In this document: positions 1 through 10,600 of the stretch, piece after piece
Layout of the letters: the number at the start of each line of letters is the position of its first letter
Position numbering within the stretch: the stretch's first letter is position 1
Source: Qipengyuania gelatinilytica
GTDB lineage: Bacteria > Pseudomonadota > Alphaproteobacteria > Sphingomonadales > Sphingomonadaceae
DNA: 64,000 bases
Reading direction: 5' to 3'
NCBI RefSeq assembly: GCF_019711315.1
Contig: NZ_CP081294.1
Location: 558,001 to 622,000, forward strand
The notes under the pieces: model-generated
The model's input: only the letters and a program-made list of their open reading frames with translations
Database searches by the model: none
Told to the model about the DNA's origin: nothing
Position numbers and translations under genes: made by a program

Positions 1-731
1 GCTTCGGCTGGCTCCCGACCGAGGCAAGCTACGGTCTTGCCGATGGGAGCATCTATGTCGGCAACCTCGATCTTGCACCCGAAACTGCGTGGATTGCCGA
101 GATCGGATTCGACTGGTCCAGCGAGTTTATCGCCCTGCGTCCGACAATCTTCTACCGGCGTGTCGATGATTACATTCAGGGGGTCCCGTTCGATTCAACG
201 GTTGGCGTGATCGACAGCCCGGTGGAGATGATTGCCGCCATGAACGGCGACGCCACGCCGCTACGCTTCGGGAATGTCGATGCCGAACTCTATGGGGCCG
301 ACCTCGACTTCTTGTTCCGTCCGGTCCGGCAGTTCGAAGTGTCGGGAACGGCCAGCTATGTCAGAGGTGAACGCCGAGACATCGAGGATAACCTCTATCG
401 GGTGGCACCTGCCAATTTTCGTTTGTCGGGAACGTGGTCCAATAACCGTCTGGCGCTCGGTGCGGAACTTGTCGCCGCCGCGGGGCAAACCAAGATCTCC
501 ATCTCGAACGACGAAGAGCGGAGTGAAGGATACGCCATCGTCGGACTTTTCGGCCGCTATTCTTTGACGAATACGATCAGCGTCGAGGCAGGGGTCGAGA
601 ATCTTTTCGACGAAAGTTACCAACCGCATCTTGCAGGCCGAAATCGGGTGGCAGCTTCGGACATCGCCGTCGGCGATCGTTTGTATGGCCCCGGTCGCGG
701 AGCATGGATCAGGGTCTCTGCAAGCTTCTGA
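1..731 (+). CDS. TonB-dependent receptor, C-terminal part (5' end outside window)
   Basis: The frame is open from the first bases and ends at TGA 729-731, giving about 243 visible residues. The sequence alternates short amphipathic strands with loops, contains 'ENLFDESYQPHL' followed by a GPGRG turn, and ends in the aromatic-terminated strand 'WIRVSASF'. This is the classic last beta-strand of a TonB-dependent outer-membrane receptor. Such barrels import siderophores, cobalamin or glycans with energy from TonB-ExbBD. The plug domain lies upstream of the window, so the substrate cannot be read. A strong hairpin follows the stop. Confidence 0.85.
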   Translation, partial: FGWLPTEASYGLADGSIYVGNLDLAPETAWIAEIGFDWSSEFIALRPTIFYRRVDDYIQGVPFDSTVGVIDSPVEMIAAMNGDATPLRFGNVDAELYGADLDFLFRPVRQFEVSGTASYVRGERRDIEDNLYRVAPANFRLSGTWSNNRLALGAELVAAAGQTKISISNDEERSEGYAIVGLFGRYSLTNTISVEAGVENLFDESYQPHLAGRNRVAASDIAVGDRLYGPGRGAWIRVSASF

Positions 732-744
732 CCTCAATTGGCCC

Positions 745-770
745 GGCCCGGCGGATTGTTCCGCCGGGCC
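745..770 (+). terminator. GC-rich hairpin after the TonB receptor
   Basis: A perfect 10-bp stem (GGCCCGGCGG / CCGCCGGGCC) with a 6-nt loop starts 13 nt after the receptor stop. The following bases are only modestly T-rich (ggtgctcttgctc), so it may need help or act mainly as an mRNA 3' stabiliser. Confidence 0.55.
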
Positions 771-883
771 GGTGCTCTTGCTCGCCCGGAAATCATTGAG
801 GTTTCCCGGCTTCGAAATTCACGAGTGAGATGAGGGGGAACCGTGATAGGACGGTTGCGAACGGGCCAGGAGGTTCATCAGTC

Positions 884-1480
884 GTGCGTCAATCCGACCT
901 AGTCATCCATACCGAGCTGGAGAACGGGCATCCGGTTTGCATTCGCACCATACGCGAAGACGACGCAGAACGCATGCGGGTCGGCATCGGCCGGATGTCG
1001 CCCCAGTCGCGCTACTTGCGGTTCTTTTCCGGCGCATCGGCACCGCCCAGCTGGGTGATCGAGCGCCTCACCACCGTCGACGGATATGACCACATCGCCT
1101 GGGGAGCCATCGATTCATCGGGCGACGAGCATGCGGCGATCGGCGCCGTCCACGCCTTTCGCGAGGAGCATGACAAGAACAGCGCGGAGTTCTCGGTCGG
1201 CGTGCTAGACGATTATCACGGCCTTGGCCTCGGCAAGCTCCTGACTGCGACGATGCTGCTCGATGCCCAGGCGGAAGGGCTGAAAGAGTTCTCGGTCAAC
1301 ATCCTCAGCGACAATCGCAGCGCACGCGACTTTACCCGTTCGCTTGGAGGCAATTACCAGGGGCTTCAGGACGGAGTGATGGAATACGATCTGGTTATAA
1401 CCGAGGCCATCGCACGCCTTCGCGCCGAATGCGATCCCCCCGGCATGGCGAAAGTATTCAGGGCCTTCGACCAAATCTGA
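884..1480 (+). CDS. GNAT-family N-acetyltransferase
   Basis: The 198-aa protein has the GNAT fold signature: beta4 'AEFSVGVLDDYHGLGLGKLL' with the acetyl-CoA pyrophosphate-binding Q/R-x-x-G-x-G type loop (YHGLGLGK), then a helix and 'NRSARDF' before the last strands. Acetyl-CoA-dependent acetylation of an amine or protein is expected; the substrate is unknown. I chose the GTG at 884 because AGGAGG lies 10 nt upstream; an ATG at 830 would add 18 residues of non-conserved character. Its 3' end overlaps the convergent GNAT gene by 23 bp. Confidence 0.8.
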   Translation: MRQSDLVIHTELENGHPVCIRTIREDDAERMRVGIGRMSPQSRYLRFFSGASAPPSWVIERLTTVDGYDHIAWGAIDSSGDEHAAIGAVHAFREEHDKNSAEFSVGVLDDYHGLGLGKLLTATMLLDAQAEGLKEFSVNILSDNRSARDFTRSLGGNYQGLQDGVMEYDLVITEAIARLRAECDPPGMAKVFRAFDQI

Positions 1481-2021
1481 CAGGCTCGCTCGGGGCGAGG
1501 AAATCCTTCGCGAGCAACCCGTACATCATCACGTCGCGCAGGCCGATATGCGTAGTCTCGTGTTCGCGAAAATATGCCTCGCGCGTAAAGCCCAAGGCGC
1601 CGAGCAGCCGGACCGAAGCGGTGTTTTCCGCATCCACCTCGGCAGTGAGCTTGCGCAATCCGTCGGTCTCGAACAGGTGGCGGACAAGCGCTTCGGTGCA
1701 TTCGCGGGCGACGCCCTCCCGCTGACGGTGCGCGCAGGTGATATAGCCGATTTCCTCGACCCCTTCCTCATGCGCCGGGACCGATACGAAGCGGGCCGCG
1801 ACCTGCCCTTCCCCATCCTCGGCAATCCACGTCCGTCCGTTCCACGTCGGATCGGCCAGCCAGCCCCACAGCTCTTCATGGCTGGTAAACTCGGGCCGGG
1901 TCAGGAAACGACACTGGTCCGCATCGGAGAGCGTGGGGAGCAGGGCCGCGCAGTCGCTCTCCTGCAAGGGGCGCAGGATGAAGCGTTCGGTGCTCAGTTC
2001 GGGAACGCGGCGAATAGTCAT
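1458..2021 (-). CDS. GNAT-family N-acetyltransferase, RimJ/RimL-like
   Basis: This 187-aa protein opens with 'LSTERFILRPLQESD', the typical RimJ/RimL start, and carries the acetyl-CoA loop 'HRQREGVARECTEAL' and the 'AENTASVRLLGALGF' motif in which the Asn-x-x-Ser-x-x-(L/V)(L/M)-x-x-x-GF pattern is complete. The family acetylates ribosomal protein N-termini or small amines. The ATG at 2021 is preceded by a GGCGG ribosome site and begins exactly at the conserved domain; a longer in-frame extension to 2117 looks non-coding. It faces another GNAT gene tail to tail with a 23-bp overlap. Confidence 0.8.
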   Translation of the reverse strand: MTIRRVPELSTERFILRPLQESDCAALLPTLSDADQCRFLTRPEFTSHEELWGWLADPTWNGRTWIAEDGEGQVAARFVSVPAHEEGVEEIGYITCAHRQREGVARECTEALVRHLFETDGLRKLTAEVDAENTASVRLLGALGFTREAYFREHETTHIGLRDVMMYGLLAKDFLAPSEPVRFGRRP

Positions 2022-2133
2022 TCCGCCCACTTGCCCTCCGGCGACCGATCCGCCAAGCCTCGCAAAGGAATTGTGGGGGAAAGGGGTCGCACGCCCTTCT
2101 CGCGCGTTACGCAGCATTCGAGGGGGCAGGACA

Positions 2134-2922
2134 ATGAGTTACGCGGACGTTCACGGTGAGGGCGAAGGTATCGGCCCCAAGCTTAAACGCGTTGGCGTGT
2201 TCATTGCTGTCCTGCTGATCATCTTCGTGATGATGCCAGCCGTCCTCGATGGCTATCGCAGCTACAAGTTCGGCTCGCAGATGGATTTCGAGATGCATGG
2301 CAACTTCATCCATGCACCGCTCTACGACACCTTCCGCGACGAGTTTCCGGCCGAATATGCCGAATTCCGGAGCAGACTCGCGGTGATGGCAAGGGAAGGC
2401 GCATCGAACGAGCAGCTGAGCCAGTTTGGTTTCGGCTACATGCGAAATTTTACATTAACCAACGGCGAGCACCTCGTCGCCGCGCCGGACGAGGCCCTGC
2501 TCGAGCTGATGAAGCGCAATCTGGCCTTGGTCCGCGCACTGCGGGACGAGAGCGTGCCCCTCTGCGCACAGATGATCGCCACCGGCCTGCAGCCGGGCAA
2601 TACCTATTCTCCCACGGTCCAGCGCCGCATAATTTCGGTAAGCGTCCAAACCCTGAAGTCCATCGCTGCGGGCCAGCAGGACCCGAACCCGCGCGGCGAA
2701 GTCACGCAGGAAGACATCGACACTCTCTATGAAATATTGGTCGGTACCATCCCGGAGCAGGATGCAATTGCGGTGATCGACGGGACGGGTTTCGAAGCGC
2801 TGCCGCTGACCAATCAGTGCGCGGCAGGGCTCGCATTGTACGAAGCGGCGGGCAATATGCCCGAAGAAGCCTCAATGCGTCTGACTGCGGCGATCATCGC
2901 ACCGCAGCCCTATGCTCCCTAA
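2134..2922 (+). CDS. Membrane-anchored protein of unknown function
   Basis: I do not recognise this 262-aa protein. A hydrophilic N-terminus of about 22 residues is followed by one strongly hydrophobic helix ('VGVFIAVLLIIFVMMPAVL', roughly residues 22-40) and a soluble, mostly helical remainder, so an inner-membrane anchor with a periplasmic domain is likely. ATG 2134 has an AGGGGGCAGG ribosome site. Two Cys (near residues 157 and 229) could form a disulfide if periplasmic. The 3' end overlaps the convergent LysR gene by 4 bp. Confidence 0.7.
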   Translation: MSYADVHGEGEGIGPKLKRVGVFIAVLLIIFVMMPAVLDGYRSYKFGSQMDFEMHGNFIHAPLYDTFRDEFPAEYAEFRSRLAVMAREGASNEQLSQFGFGYMRNFTLTNGEHLVAAPDEALLELMKRNLALVRALRDESVPLCAQMIATGLQPGNTYSPTVQRRIISVSVQTLKSIAAGQQDPNPRGEVTQEDIDTLYEILVGTIPEQDAIAVIDGTGFEALPLTNQCAAGLALYEAAGNMPEEASMRLTAAIIAPQPYAP

Positions 2923-3704
2923 TCCGCGAGGAAAGCCACCAGCGCCTTGACCTTCTTGGTCCGCCATTGCGGCGTGGGAGCGACCAGCCAGTAGGCGCGC
3001 GTGCCCGTTTCCGGGCCATCGAGCAGTTCGAGGCGCCCTGCTTCGAGCGCTTCCTTGGCGAGAAGTTCGGGAAGGATCGCCTTGCCTAGCCCCGCCATGG
3101 CGCCCGAGAGCGCCTGGCCGGCATTGCTGACCGTGATGTGCGCCTGCACACCATCCTGCAGCGGCAGGCCCCAGTCGATCCAGCGATCGGGAGCGCCAGG
3201 GGCAGCCACGGTCACGCGGCGTGCGGCGGCCAGTTCGACGCCCTGCAAATCGCCAGGACCATCGACGAGGCGGATCGCGCAATCGAGGTTCGCCTCGGTA
3301 AAGTCGGCATTCTCGTCCGCCACGAAGACGAACTTGATCTCCGGGTTCTCCTTGGAGAATTCCGCAAGGCGCGGCGCCAGCCACTGGGCGTAGAATTCAC
3401 GCGGGCAGGCAATCGTGTAGCTGTCCGAAGCCTGTCCGGCCTGCATGGCGGAGACGCTTTCCTCGAACTTCAGGAACCCTTCGCGCAGCGCGTCGAGACC
3501 GGCTGCACCTTCCTGCGTCAGTTCCAAACCCTTGCTGGTACGACGGAACAGCACCGTGCCGAGGTGATCCTCCAGCGCACGGATTTGCTGGCCGACGGCC
3601 GCAGGCGTCACCGCCAGCTCGTCCGCCGCGCGGGTGAAGCTGAGGTGCCGGGCGGCGGCGTCGTAGACGCGCAAGGCGTTCAGGGGCAGATGCGTGCGCT
3701 TCAT
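2919..3704 (-). CDS. LysR-family transcriptional regulator, GcvA-like
   Basis: The first 60 residues hold the LysR winged helix-turn-helix ('LNALRVYDAAARHLSFTRAA', 'AVTPAAVGQQIRALEDHLG', 'LFRRTSKGLELTQEG'), closest in style to GcvA/AmpR-type members. The C-terminal part is a periplasmic-binding-like effector domain. At 261 aa it is about 40 residues shorter than most LysR proteins, so the effector domain may be trimmed. The target is unknown: no divergent partner gene is present and trxA is its upstream neighbour in the same direction. Confidence 0.85.
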   Translation of the reverse strand: MKRTHLPLNALRVYDAAARHLSFTRAADELAVTPAAVGQQIRALEDHLGTVLFRRTSKGLELTQEGAAGLDALREGFLKFEESVSAMQAGQASDSYTIACPREFYAQWLAPRLAEFSKENPEIKFVFVADENADFTEANLDCAIRLVDGPGDLQGVELAAARRVTVAAPGAPDRWIDWGLPLQDGVQAHITVSNAGQALSGAMAGLGKAILPELLAKEALEAGRLELLDGPETGTRAYWLVAPTPQWRTKKVKALVAFLAD

Positions 3705-3724
3705 GGTCTCACGCGTTTAGCAAT

Positions 3725-3737
3725 GTTGCACCGCAAC
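3725..3737. promoter_or_regulatory. Possible LysR autoregulatory dyad
   Basis: A short inverted repeat GTTGC-acc-GCAAC lies 21 bp upstream of the LysR start codon. Its position fits an autoregulatory site, but five-base arms are common by chance. Confidence 0.25.
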
Positions 3738-3771
3738 GCAAGATTGCGGTCGAAGGAGAGGGTTGCGGGAG

Positions 3772-4092
3772 TTAGAGCTCGCTCTCGAGCCACTGCTTGA
3801 GCTGGCCCTTGGGCGCAGCACCGCGCATGTTGGCCGCCGGCTTGCCATCCTTGAAAAGCACGAGGTACGGGATCGACTGCACGCCCATCGCGCCGGGCAC
3901 GCCGGTGTTTTCCATGATGTCCATCTTGGCGATGGTGACCTTGTCGCCGAGTTCTTCGGAGAGTTCCTCAAGCGCCGGTGCGATCATCTTGCACGGCCCG
4001 CACCACTCGGCCCAGAAATCGACGAGAACGGGCTTGTCGCTGTCGAGAACGTCTTTCTGGAAGCCTTCGTCGGTGACGTTGATGGTGGCCAT
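3772..4092 (-). CDS. trxA: Thioredoxin
   Basis: This 106-aa cytosolic disulfide reductase has the canonical active site WCGPC inside 'VDFWAEWCGPCKMIAP' (about residues 26-41), the buried Asp before it, and the cis-Pro loop 'VQSIPYLVLFKDG'. It passes electrons from thioredoxin reductase to ribonucleotide reductase, methionine sulfoxide reductases and peroxiredoxins. ATG 4092 follows AGGAG at a good distance; an upstream in-frame extension is not conserved in style. It is the last gene of the addAB run, 54 nt after addA, with a small hairpin (4121-4141) in the gap. Confidence 0.97.
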   Translation of the reverse strand: MATINVTDEGFQKDVLDSDKPVLVDFWAEWCGPCKMIAPALEELSEELGDKVTIAKMDIMENTGVPGAMGVQSIPYLVLFKDGKPAANMRGAAPKGQLKQWLESEL

Positions 4093-4146
4093 GGGAATAC
4101 TCCTGCTATCTGATGTCTTGCCCGCCCATATGGGAGGCGGGTGCAA

Positions 4147-7100
4147 TTACTCAACGGGTGGCAGGCCAAAGCTTTCCTGCCGATCTGCAAACGCGGCCTT
4201 GTAAGCAGCGAGCTTGTCGGCAGGCAAGGCGATCAGCTGCGGCGTCTGGGTATAGAGCACTGCGGCCTCGACCGCGCGGCCCGGATAGATGACTTCGAGC
4301 GCCGCGACATAGGCTGCCATCTGCCGCAAGGTGCTGTCCGGAATAGCGTCGAGCGTAGTCGGCGGGCGGCGCGCGGTCTTGAAATCGACCACGGTGACCT
4401 TGTCGGACGTGACCAGCAGCCGGTCGGCCGTCCCCATGACCACCTGACCCTCGACCGTGGCAGCGAGCGGGATCTCCGCCAGTGCATCCGGGCCAAATAT
4501 GTCTGCAAAGCCCCGTTCTTCTAGTACGGAGAGCGCGCGGTTCAGCATTTCCTCGCGTTCGGCATCGTCCAGGTCAGGTGCCTGCCGTGCCAGCCAGTCC
4601 CGCGCCTTTTCCTCTCTCCTATCGAGCGCGACTTCGGGGAGGCGTTCGAGCAGCGCATGGATCAGCACCCCGCGCCTTGCGGCACCGGCTGCAACCTCTG
4701 GCGGAAGCGGCGGATCGCTGCCCTCCACCTCGCCGAGACCCGAAGGCGCCAGAGGACGCGGCGGACGCGGCTCCGGGCCGACCGGCTGCTTCGCCCAGTC
4801 GGGGAGTTCGGTTGTGGTTTCCTGCACTTTCCGGGCAGAAGCCGGCACGGGAGGGGCGCGCTCGCCTACTTCCCAGCGAGCACCCCATATCGTGTCTTCC
4901 AAACCCTCGTCGGCTTCGAACAGTTGCGCCAGACGGGCGTACCAGCTGTCTTCATGCGGACCGTTCTTAGCGTCACGCGGCCCGAGCGAGCCGCCTACGA
5001 ACAACGCCTCTTCCGCGCGGGTCATCGCGACGTAGAGTAGGCGCCAGTGCTCCTGCATCGAACGCGCTGCGTTTTCCTCTTCCACAGCGAGAACCGGACC
5101 GACCTTTTCTGCCCTGGTCAGCGACGGGAGCGGGATCACATTGGCCCGGTCTGCTCCAAGCGGCGTTTCTTGTAGCGATAGATCGCCAGAGGCATCGGGC
5201 TTGATCGCCGCATCGGCCAGGATCACGATGGGGGCCTGCAACCCCTTGGATCCGTGCACGGTCATCACGCGGACCTGGTCCCCGCCTTCGCCGGCTTCAC
5301 GCTTCAGCTCGCCATCGCCCGCGTCGAACCAGCGGATGAAGCCCTGAAGGCTGGCGACATGCGCGCTTGCATAGGCATTGGCAGCGTTCAGCAGCTCGTC
5401 GATCGGGTCGTTCGCCTCGCGCCCCAGTCGCGCGACCAACTTGCGCCGCCCGTCCATCGATCCGACGAGGATCCAGTGCAGCAATTGCTGCGGCGTATCG
5501 TAATCCGCGCGCCGCAGGATTTCGCGCAGGATGTCTACGGTTTGCGCGACGCGCGGTTCATCCGATCCGCGCAGGTGCTCCCACAGGCGGATACCCTTTT
5601 CGCGATAGCCGAAAACGAGCAAATCTTCCTGGCTCCAGCCGATCAGCGGCGAGACGAGGAGGTTGGCGAGCGTCAGATCGTCCAGTGGCTGCGCGGCAAA
5701 GCGGATCGCCGCCATCAGGTCCTTAACCGCCAGCGGATTGCCGAGCCGGAGCCGGTCGACACCCGCGACAGGCACGCCATGCGCATAGAGCCTTGCGACG
5801 ATCAGCGAAGCAAGCTCGCGGCGCTTCTGGACCAGCACCATGACATCGCCCGCAGCCGCGCGGCGCGGCTCGCCCTTCACCAGCGTGAAGCCCTCGCCTT
5901 CGGGGTCGAGCCATTGGGCAACCTGCCGCGCAATCTTGTCGGCCATCAGGCGGTCGTGGCGTGCGAGCCAGCCGTTCTCCTGCTCGCCGTCATCATCCTC
6001 GCCTTCGGTTATCCGGACGTCTTTCCAGAGGGTAACAAGCCCCGGTGCATCGGCACCCTCGTGCGGCGGCGATGGCTCTTCGAGGCCGAATCCCTCGTAG
6101 CCGATGCCCAGCATCGCCCGGTCGACGAAGCTCAGCACGGTCTGGTTGGTACGATAGCTGCGCAAGAGGTCGTATTCTTCCAGCCGTCCCGCAGTGGCGT
6201 TCGCGCGAGCCTCTTCCGCGGCCGTGGCAGCCGCTTCCATCTTGTCGCGAAAAAAATCACGCGCCTTGCGGAAGTTCTCCGGACTGGTGCCCTGGAAACC
6301 GAAGATCGCCTGCTTGTAATCGCCCACGGTGAAAATCGTACGGATCGCGGTCCCGCGCGCGCCGAGGCCGTCGAAGTAATCGTCGGTCAGCGCCCTGACG
6401 ATCTTCCACTGAGCCTCGTTCGTATCCTGCGCTTCATCGACGAGGATGTGGTCGAAGCTGCGGTCGAGCTTGTAGCGGATCCAGTCGGCCATGGCGTTGG
6501 ACGACAGCAGGTGCGCGGCGCGGTGAATCAGGTCGTCGAAATCGACGAGACCTTCGCGGGCCTTGGCCTCTTCCCACCGCTTTGTGAAAGCGCGACCGGC
6601 TTCGAGCTGCGGTGTGAGGAAGGCGGCTAGATCGAGCATCGCTGCGCGTTCGCGAACTTGCGTGACTCCTTCCAATACGCGTTCGATGTGGAGGCCATAA
6701 GAGGGATCGACCTTTTCGAGGTTCGATAGCCGGCTCGGCTCGCCCTTCTTGGTCAGCAGCGTTCCGAAAAATCCGTCGATCCGCGCGAGGCGCTCGACCG
6801 GGCTTGCGGCCAGCCACCCCGCCGCGAAGTCGGCGTTGTCGAGGCCGGTCTTTGCGCCCCATTCTGCGTTGATCCGGCTGCACGCGAGCAAATCCGCCAC
6901 CGGGAAGACATCGTCCGAGCAGCCTTCTGCCACCCAGCCCTCGTGCGCATCTGCGGGAATGCCCAGCACGCGGCGCACCGGATCGCGCAAGCCGTGTTGC
7001 CAGCCCGGCTGGTCCCACAATTCCCTGTGACGTGCGCACCGCATCAGCCAGCCGAGCACCGCGTCGGGGCCCTTGCGGCGGCTCATCTCGGCCACCGCCT

Positions 7101-7623
7101 CGCGAATGGCGGGATCGCCCTCGGAGAGCAGGTCGGAGAGGACATCGCGGCTCAGGAGGTCGCGGTCGCGGTCCTCCATCGGCTGGCTTCCGGGAAGCAC
7201 GCCTGCCTCGCTCGGAAAGGCGGCGAGGAGGTATTGCGCGAAGGCGTGGATCGTATCGATGCGTAGTCCGCCGCCCGGACAATCGAGCACGCGCGCGAAG
7301 AGCGATCGGGCGCGTTCCCGCGTTTCGGGATCGGATGGCGCCCCGAGATAGCCGAGTTCGGTCCCCAATTGCCCCGCGTCCATGCGCACCCAGCGCGCCA
7401 GCACCGAATTGACGCGCACCGCCATTTCGGCAGCCCCCGCCTTGGTAAAGGTGAGGCAGAGGATCTGCGACGGGTCGGCACCGGGTTCCAGCAGCAAGCG
7501 GAGCACACGTGCCGAAAGCACTTGCGTCTTGCCTGTCCCCGCGCTCGCCGAAAGCCAGACGCTTTCCTGCGGATTGACGCTGTCTGCCTGCGCGTCCTGA
7601 AGTTTATAGACGTTGCCGCTCAC
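4147..7623 (-). CDS. addA: AddA, helicase-nuclease subunit of the AddAB double-strand break repair enzyme
   Basis: AddA unwinds and degrades DNA from double-strand ends until a Chi-like site and prepares 3' tails for RecA. The 1158-aa protein has a UvrD-type helicase: Walker A 'SAGTGKT' near residue 30, Walker B 'LVDEAQDTN', motif III 'TVGDYKQAIFGFQG', motif V 'MTVHGSKGL' and motif VI 'LLYVAMTRAEEAL'. The C-terminus is a RecB-family nuclease ('GTADRLLV', then 'VVDFKT'). The GTG at 7623 overlaps the addB stop in GTGA, indicating translational coupling; a longer start at 7659 would lie inside addB. Confidence 0.96.
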   Translation of the reverse strand: MSGNVYKLQDAQADSVNPQESVWLSASAGTGKTQVLSARVLRLLLEPGADPSQILCLTFTKAGAAEMAVRVNSVLARWVRMDAGQLGTELGYLGAPSDPETRERARSLFARVLDCPGGGLRIDTIHAFAQYLLAAFPSEAGVLPGSQPMEDRDRDLLSRDVLSDLLSEGDPAIREAVAEMSRRKGPDAVLGWLMRCARHRELWDQPGWQHGLRDPVRRVLGIPADAHEGWVAEGCSDDVFPVADLLACSRINAEWGAKTGLDNADFAAGWLAASPVERLARIDGFFGTLLTKKGEPSRLSNLEKVDPSYGLHIERVLEGVTQVRERAAMLDLAAFLTPQLEAGRAFTKRWEEAKAREGLVDFDDLIHRAAHLLSSNAMADWIRYKLDRSFDHILVDEAQDTNEAQWKIVRALTDDYFDGLGARGTAIRTIFTVGDYKQAIFGFQGTSPENFRKARDFFRDKMEAAATAAEEARANATAGRLEEYDLLRSYRTNQTVLSFVDRAMLGIGYEGFGLEEPSPPHEGADAPGLVTLWKDVRITEGEDDDGEQENGWLARHDRLMADKIARQVAQWLDPEGEGFTLVKGEPRRAAAGDVMVLVQKRRELASLIVARLYAHGVPVAGVDRLRLGNPLAVKDLMAAIRFAAQPLDDLTLANLLVSPLIGWSQEDLLVFGYREKGIRLWEHLRGSDEPRVAQTVDILREILRRADYDTPQQLLHWILVGSMDGRRKLVARLGREANDPIDELLNAANAYASAHVASLQGFIRWFDAGDGELKREAGEGGDQVRVMTVHGSKGLQAPIVILADAAIKPDASGDLSLQETPLGADRANVIPLPSLTRAEKVGPVLAVEEENAARSMQEHWRLLYVAMTRAEEALFVGGSLGPRDAKNGPHEDSWYARLAQLFEADEGLEDTIWGARWEVGERAPPVPASARKVQETTTELPDWAKQPVGPEPRPPRPLAPSGLGEVEGSDPPLPPEVAAGAARRGVLIHALLERLPEVALDRREEKARDWLARQAPDLDDAEREEMLNRALSVLEERGFADIFGPDALAEIPLAATVEGQVVMGTADRLLVTSDKVTVVDFKTARRPPTTLDAIPDSTLRQMAAYVAALEVIYPGRAVEAAVLYTQTPQLIALPADKLAAYKAAFADRQESFGLPPVE

Positions 7624-10600
7624 GAGGCGCCTCCCTCGTCCGCCTGGCGCGGGAGCCATTCCTCCAGCCGCATCAGCTGGTCGTAGGTATCGTAGGCCGG
7701 GTAATCGGGGTTCGCGCGCGCGGTGAATGGCGCATCGCCCTTGATGTATCTGTCGATTGCCTCGGTCAGCTTCTTGCGGGTCGTGGGGAGGAAATCCTCC
7801 GGCAGAAGGCCGGTCTGCTTCTTACCCACCTTCAGCGGGATATCGACATAGCCGAAGCCGTGCGGATTATCGTCCTTCGCGCGGCCCAGTGACCAGTACT
7901 CATAGCCACCCGGCTCGCCCGTGATGTCCTTGAAGCCGTTGTCCTCTGCGATAAGTCCAAGGATTCCGAGCTGGAGCGCATACCCCTGCTCGACCATCTT
8001 GGCAGTAGGCGGCTTACCCGTTTTGTAGTCGATGATACCGAGCGAGCCATCCTCCAGCCGATCGATCCGGTCGGCGCGCCCGTGGACGAAGACGTCATCG
8101 AAATGCATCGAGCCCTTCACCTCGACCGCGAGCACTTCGCGGCCCGAATAGGCATTTACCGTTTCCTCGATCCATTCGAGCGCCTTCTGCAGCCGCGGTT
8201 GCCACAAGCCGCGCACCAGCGCATCCGCGTTCTCCTCGTCGAGCACCTGCTCCATGATCGGGGCAATGCGCGCCGCCGGGTCGTCCGTCTTTGCCTTGTG
8301 CCAGCGTTCGAGAATTTCGTGCGCCACATTGCCCTGCCACAGCGGATTGGGGTCGGCATCCAGCTCGTCGAGATCCGACAGCCCCATGATTTTCTGCGCG
8401 AAGAACTGGTAGGGGTCACCCAGCAGCCGGTCGAGCGCAGTGGCGGAGATGTCGACATTGCGCTGTTGCGGGCCCGGGTTGGGCATCGGGCGCGGATAAT
8501 CGGGAGCCGCCTCTGCGCGGGTCATGGCGCGGGCGAGCGCGATGGTCTCATGATCCTCGTAATTCCTGAGCAAATCGCCGAGCAGCGCCTGGACACGCAG
8601 CAGGAAGCGGCTGGGGATCGCCGGACCGCCTTCGTCCCTCTCGCTGCGGCTCAGGACCACTTCGGGCGCACCCATTGCGCCGGCAAGATCGTGCGCCGAA
8701 AGGCCGATACGGAAATCGCCTCCGGGCACGCCGAGCGTGCGCAGGACGGGAGGTGCGAGCAGCGCATCCACGCTGCCGCGCGCAGGCCACACGCCTTCGT
8801 TGAGACCCGCACAGATGACGAGATCGGCCCGGTTCATGCGCGCTTCGAGCAGGCCGAGCACTTGTACGCGGGCATGGCCGCCATAGGGGGGGCGCACCGC
8901 GCGCTCTTCCATTGCATCGGCGAGCACCTGCGCGATGTCGCGCGGGGCGACAGTAAAGCCTGCCTCGCGGGCGTGGAGGCGGAATTCCTCGACGAACCCT
9001 GCAAGCGTACGGCCATCCTCCTGCGCCCATAATTGCTCGCCGCACAGCGCCTCTGCACTAGACGCGAGCGTATCGATCATGGCCGCAAGGCCGGCAGGCG
9101 TGTCGCGGTCGACCTCGACCAACGGCAGCACTGCCTTTTCAGCTACAGCCCACCACTCGGCCATTTCAGGACGTTTCTCTGCGATCCGGTCGATCTCGGC
9201 GCGTGCCGGTTCAAGACCCGGCGCAAGCCTGGGGCCGCGCAAGGCGCGTTCCAGCACACGCAGCCGCCTCAGCCAGCGCCCGCGCTCCATGCCGCCGTCT
9301 GCCAGCGGGTGGCCGAGCAGCGCCATCAAAGGCACCGCCCTGGCCCCTTCGGCCATGACCTCGGCGGCGAGCAGGAATGCGCGGCCGGCCGGAGTATGAG
9401 ACAGCGGGCGACCGGCGGAATCGTCGGCCACGATGTTCCAGCGGGCGAGGTGATGGACCACGCGGCGAGCGAGCGGGCGGTCGGGCGTGACCACCGCAAC
9501 GCGCTTTTCCGGTTCGGAAAGCGCCTTGCGTACCAGCAATGCAATGGCCTGCGCTTCCTCCTCCCGGTTGGCAGACTGCATGATCCGCACACCAGACAGG
9601 CGGCGCTTCTCGGGCTTGAGCTCGACCCAGGCTTTGCTCGCTTCAGGCGGCAAGAAGAGGGCGGAGATCGCATGGCTGCGCTCGGGCGGAGCGGCAGTCA
9701 TGCCCTTTCGGTGCCACGGCTGCACTTCCTCGCGGCGCACGCTCATCCGGTTGAGCAAAAGCTTGAGGTGATATTGCGGGTGGGTGACCGCATCGTCGCG
9801 GGCAAAAGCGGTGTCTTCAGGTGTCGGGGCTGCCCCGGCCCGGCCCAGCTCGTCCCACACATCTTCGTCCATGGTCAGGTAGAAATCGGGTAGGATTAAT
9901 GCGCCTTGCGGCAACTCGCTCACAACCCGTAGCAACTTCGCGAGCGCGGGCGCGGCGCTGGTGACACCGGCAGCGACGACGGGCGTTTTAGGAGGATTGG
10001 CCTTCCAGGCCTTGCGCGCCTTGTCGAACAGGCGATTGCGGCGGGCGGCGGCATCGAGCATGCCCTCGGACCCCAGCCACGCGAGCCAGTGCGCCTGCAC
10101 ATTCGCGAACAACCTGATCGAATCCTGCCAATGTCCGGAGAGGTCGGGGAAGATGCCGGCGACCTTCTCGTCGCGCAGCTGTTCAGGCCCGACATCCTCG
10201 ACCAGCAACCGGTCCATCGTCGCTCCGGTCTCACGGGCAAGGCGCAGGAGCGTCGCGCCCCTGGGTGCCTCATCGCCCATTTCCTCGGCGATCAGCCTGG
10301 CAAGCGCAAACATCCGGCGTTGAGGATCGATGGCGGGCGGGATATCGCTCGTGCCCAGCGGGTCGAGCAGCGGCCCGAGCGCTTCGTCGAGATCGAGGTC
10401 ACCCACCACGGCCATGCGCGGCATCAGCAGGCCTGCCCGGCCCTCCTCGCCTGCATGGCGAATGAAGGCTTCCGATACGGTCCGCCGCGCACGCGAGCTG
10501 GGAAGCAGAAGGGTGAGTTTCGACAGGCCCAGCTCGGGATCGGAATAGCGCGGCACCAACCCCGCTACGAGGGCATCGGCGAACCCGCGATGGGCAGCGA